Assembly (NCBI GenBank): GCA_036489495.1
Contig: DASXFR010000041.1
Coordinates: 1-64,000 of the forward strand
DNA: 64,000 nt
DNA from: DASZIT01 sp036489495
Lineage (GTDB): Bacteria; Actinomycetota; Acidimicrobiia; Acidimicrobiales; RAAP-2
Reading direction: 5' to 3'
In this document: piece by piece, positions 61,433-64,000 of the stretch
Position numbering within the stretch: the stretch's first letter is position 1
How the letters are laid out: every line of letters begins with the position of its first letter
Notes under the pieces: model-generated
Databases searched by the model: none
Told to the model about the DNA's origin: nothing
Seen by the model: the letters and a program-made list of their open reading frames with translations, nothing else
Translations under genes and position numbers: made by a program

Positions 61433-62341
61433 TCAGACCCCGGGCTCGGCGGCGGTGAGGGGGGCTTCGACCGGCGAGACCGGAACCGGATGAGGCCGGC
61501 GGTCCCGATAGGCCTGGAGCTCGGTCACGCCGGCTGCCGACAACACGAGCCGCATGTCCCCGGCCCGATCGGCGACGTCGGGGAGGGTGTGGGCATCCGA
61601 AGCGGTGGTCAACGGCACCCCTCGGGCGACGAACCGCTGGAGGAGCGGCGGCGCCGGGTATTCCTCGCCGACCGGCTTGCGCCACCCGGCCGATGACAGC
61701 TCGGCGGCCATCCCCGAGGACGCGGCCGCTTCCGCCATCCGGTCGTAGAACTCGTCGGGAATCGCCGGGACTCTTCCGGCGATCTTGATCAGGTCCGGGT
61801 GGGCGAACACATCGCAGACCCCCGAGGCTGCCAACTCCTCCATCGCCCGGGTGTACTCGTCCCACACCGCGTCGACGTCCCGGGTCTCCCACTCGGCCAG
61901 CACCTCGGGTTCGTTGAGTACGTCGAACCGCCATGCCCCCAGCCAGTGCACCGAGCCGAGCAGCACATCGAAGGGGTACCCGCCCAACAAGCCGGCAACT
62001 TCATCCATCCGGCCCTGGTAGTAGTCGACCTCGAGACCCAGGACGACGGGAAGCCCCTCGGCCTTCACCGCTTGGACGACTTCGACGTAACTGTCCAGGT
62101 CCACGCGGGCGTGGTGATCCCAGTAGGCGGCCATGCCCGGGCGCAGCGACTCGCCGGGGAGGTCCTTCCAGAACCCGCCGAGCAGGTCGTCGGCCTGGGT
62201 GAACCTGAACAGGTGCTCGGTCAGGGCGACCTCGGTGACGCCGTGCGACACCGCGTGCTCGCAGTAGGCGGCCACCTGCTCGATGGTGGCTTCGGCATCC
62301 CTCTGGGAATGGGGCCAGAGGTGGAGGTGGTAGTCGAGCAC
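61433..62341 (-). CDS. PHP-domain histidinol-phosphatase-like metallophosphoesterase
   Basis: The 302-residue PHP enzyme starts LDYHLHLWPHS with the first metal motif, then ALTEHLFRF, LGLEVDYY, LLGSVHWLG, DVFAHPDLIK and TASDAHTLPDVADR. This is the full set for a trinuclear PHP phosphatase of the HisK family. It may dephosphorylate histidinol phosphate or another substrate. The GTG at 62341 is 3 nt after the O-methyltransferase stop. Confidence 0.88.
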   Translation of the reverse strand: MLDYHLHLWPHSQRDAEATIEQVAAYCEHAVSHGVTEVALTEHLFRFTQADDLLGGFWKDLPGESLRPGMAAYWDHHARVDLDSYVEVVQAVKAEGLPVVLGLEVDYYQGRMDEVAGLLGGYPFDVLLGSVHWLGAWRFDVLNEPEVLAEWETRDVDAVWDEYTRAMEELAASGVCDVFAHPDLIKIAGRVPAIPDEFYDRMAEAAASSGMAAELSSAGWRKPVGEEYPAPPLLQRFVARGVPLTTASDAHTLPDVADRAGDMRLVLSAAGVTELQAYRDRRPHPVPVSPVEAPLTAAEPGV

Positions 62342-62344
62342 CGA

Positions 62345-62989
62345 TCAGCCCGCCCGCCGGATGATGGTCACGCCGTCGCGGACGGTGGTCTGGACGGCCA
62401 CCACTCGGGGATCGGTTGCCACCTTGTCGTTGAACGCCCGCAGCGCCTCGGTGTCGGCCGAGGTGTCGCTCGGATCGAGGACCTGGCCGCTCCAGAGGGT
62501 GTTGTCCGCCACGATCAGCCCCCGTGGAGCCAACTTGGCCAGGACAGCCTCGAAGTAGGCGGGGTACCTGGCCTTGTCGGCATCGATGAACACCAGGTCG
62601 AAGGGTCCGGGCAAGGCCGCGACGGTGTCGATGGCCGGGCCGACCCTGACTTCGATCCGGTCGGCATAGGGGCTGGCGGCGATGTGCCGCCGGGCGAACT
62701 CGGCGTGCACCGGGTCGATCTCGCAGGTGACGATGGAGCCGCCGGGCGGGAGGCCGGCCGCCATGGCCAGGGCGGAGTAGCCGGAAAAGGTGCCGATCTC
62801 GAGGACCGAGACGGCCCCGGTGCCGAACACCAACAGCTCGAGGAGCCGGCCTTCGAGCCGACCGACCATCATTCCCGGGCCCTGGAGCGAGGCGCGGGTG
62901 TCGGCCGCGACCGCTTCGAGGTGGTCAGGCGGCGCGGTGGTGTGGGCTTCGGCGTATGCCTCGATGGCCGGAAAGACGATGTCGGTCAT
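62345..62989 (-). CDS. O-methyltransferase family 3 (CCoAOMT-like)
   Basis: The 214-residue class I methyltransferase has VLEIGTFSGYSALAMA, TCEIDPVHAEFARRH, FDLVFIDADKARYPAYFEA and GLIVADNTLWSGQV with the metal-binding residues. The bacterial members methylate catechol-like or unknown substrates. The ATG at 62989 lies 6 nt after TACGAT (leaderless). It starts a minus-strand run with the PHP gene and pdtaS. Confidence 0.92.
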   Translation of the reverse strand: MTDIVFPAIEAYAEAHTTAPPDHLEAVAADTRASLQGPGMMVGRLEGRLLELLVFGTGAVSVLEIGTFSGYSALAMAAGLPPGGSIVTCEIDPVHAEFARRHIAASPYADRIEVRVGPAIDTVAALPGPFDLVFIDADKARYPAYFEAVLAKLAPRGLIVADNTLWSGQVLDPSDTSADTEALRAFNDKVATDPRVVAVQTTVRDGVTIIRRAG

Positions 62990-62995
62990 GTAGGT

Positions 62996-63001
62996 ATCGT
63001 A
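62996..63001 (-). promoter_or_regulatory. -10 box TACGAT of a leaderless promoter (O-methyltransferase)
   Basis: On the minus strand TACGAT ends 6 nt before the ATG at 62989. Confidence 0.55.
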
Positions 63002-63082
63002 AGGCAGGCCGGGTGGAGCGGAATCGCCGCCGGGCCGCCGAAGCGTCGCCGTTTCGGTTCTCGAAGGGGCTCAGGGGGTCGG

Positions 63083-63916
63083 ATGGTGACGACGAAGGCA
63101 CTGGTGCTCGGCGGTGGCGGCGTCGTCGGTATCGCCTGGGAGCTGGGGGTGATCGCCGGCCTGGCCGAGGACGGGCTCGACCTCACCGACGCCGACCTCA
63201 TCGTCGGCACCTCGGCGGGCGCCGCAGTTGCCGCCCAGATCGCCACCGGTTCACTCGACGAGCTGGTGGCGGCCCAGCGAGCCGAGTCGCAGGAGCTGGC
63301 GGCGGAGCTCGACCTCGACCTCCTGGCGGAGATCTTCTCGTTGCTGAGCGAAGGGTCGGAGTCGGATGATGATCTTCGGGCGCAGGTCGGGGCCCGGGCG
63401 CTGGGTGCCCGCACCGTGGCCGAGCCGGTGCGGCGGGCGGTGATCGCCGCCCGCCTTCCCTCCCACACCTGGCCGGCCCATCCCCTGGTGGTGACGGCGA
63501 TCGACGCCCACTCCGGCGCCCTCACTCGGTTCGACGCCACCTCGGGGGTATCGCTGGTCGACGCGGTTGCCGCCAGCTGCGCGGTGCCCGGTGTGTGGCC
63601 GCCGGTGAGCATCGATGGTCGCCGGTACATCGACGGTGGGGTGCGATCGGTGACCAACGCCGACCTGGCCTCCGGGTGCGGTCGGATCCTGGTCCTGGCG
63701 CCGATGCCGGCCGCCATCACCCCGGGGCTCGAGCGCGAGGTGGACGGCCTGCGCAGCCAGGGGGCGACGGTGCTGGTGATCTCGGGCGACGACGACGCGC
63801 TGGCCAGCTTCGGAGACAACCCGCTGGATCCCTCTCGTCGGGGCCCGGCGCTGGAGGAGGGACGACGTCAGGGTGCCGCGGCGGTGAGCGACGTCCGGGC
63901 GCTGTGGCCAGACTGA
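63083..63916 (+). CDS. Patatin-like phospholipase
   Basis: The 277-residue patatin-fold hydrolase has oxyanion loop LVLGGGGVVGIAWELGVI, nucleophile elbow GTSAGA and the DGG dyad motif in RRYIDGGVRSVTNADLA. It should hydrolyse acyl esters. No signal peptide is seen. The ATG at 63083 has AGGGGGTC upstream. Confidence 0.92.
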   Translation: MVTTKALVLGGGGVVGIAWELGVIAGLAEDGLDLTDADLIVGTSAGAAVAAQIATGSLDELVAAQRAESQELAAELDLDLLAEIFSLLSEGSESDDDLRAQVGARALGARTVAEPVRRAVIAARLPSHTWPAHPLVVTAIDAHSGALTRFDATSGVSLVDAVAASCAVPGVWPPVSIDGRRYIDGGVRSVTNADLASGCGRILVLAPMPAAITPGLEREVDGLRSQGATVLVISGDDDALASFGDNPLDPSRRGPALEEGRRQGAAAVSDVRALWPD

Positions 63917-63926
63917 CCGGGGCCGG

Positions 63927-64000
63927 TCAGTCCCAGATCTGCTCCCCGAGCCGGACCAGCCCGCCGAGGTCGTAGATGTCGGTGTCGAAGAACGGCACGG
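63927..64000 (-). CDS. C-terminal end of an unidentified protein (cut by window edge)
   Basis: Reading on the minus strand, an open frame ends ...FFDTDIYDLGGLVRLGEQIWD with a TGA at 63929-63927. Only about 24 codons are visible. The family is not recognised from this tail. It converges with the patatin gene. Confidence 0.55.
   Translation of the reverse strand, partial: VPFFDTDIYDLGGLVRLGEQIWD

Overview
The window is a GC-rich, gene-dense chromosome segment from an actinobacterium. The markers are a WhiB1-type iron-sulphur regulator convergent with a PdtaS-type kinase (the order seen in Mycobacterium), a mycothiol-dependent formaldehyde dehydrogenase, KstR-like operators, the PGM/DUF3090/SCO1664-type cluster, and many start codons placed 6-8 nt after a TAnnnT -10 box (leaderless mRNAs). 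A deep-branching class such as Acidimicrobiia is my inference. No CRISPR array, prophage, rRNA or defence island was seen.

Layout. 1-1.7 kb: a truncated DUF222/HNH-type gene and an intact IS110-family transposase with a perfect 21-bp inverted repeat upstream. 1.9-8.5 kb: a lipid/sterol-type catabolic block (SDR, acyl-CoA ligase, then thiolase, enoyl-CoA hydratase and thioesterase on the minus strand) carrying two near-identical KstR-like palindromes, plus a WHEF-motif protein with a Gly/Ser/Cys/His tail. 8.8-15.1 kb: cell-envelope genes (GT2-methyltransferase fusion, YfhO-like membrane protein, methyltransferase, exported protein of unknown function). 15.1-20.9 kb: an acyl-CoA dehydrogenase and a minus-strand operon leuB-ilvE-cimA-unknown, preceded by an apparent attenuator whose 15-residue leader peptide has a Val-Ile-Ile-Ile run. 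20.9-31.5 kb: the conserved actinobacterial run argS-lysA-hom-thrC-rho-rpmE-prfA-prmC-sua5. 31.6-48.4 kb: a tRNA-Arg, small enzymes, two regulators, a MarR/ABC efflux pair, aconitase, a PAQR protein, amidotransferase, PIG-L deacetylase, DEAD-box helicase, thiC and two peroxiredoxins. 48.4-54 kb: an Fpg/Nei glycosylase, mscR, an FrhB-like Fe-S protein and the PGM-DUF3090-SCO1664 set. 54-64 kb: an SGNH/MBOAT acylation pair, etfBA, GDPD, whiB1/pdtaS, a PHP phosphatase, an O-methyltransferase, a patatin-like protein and the tail of one more gene.

How the genes fit together. The leuB-ilvE-cimA operon fits isoleucine synthesis through citramalate, and its leader peptide contains the codons such an operon would be expected to sense. 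The KstR-like block, the acyl-CoA dehydrogenase and EtfAB are consistent with beta-oxidation feeding electrons to the respiratory chain. The most interesting items are the isoleucine attenuator, the KstR-like operators lying on their promoters, the CRP-type site in front of whiB1, the widespread leaderless starts, the IS110 upstream repeat as a candidate bridge-RNA region, and the G-rich tract at the SDR stop codon.
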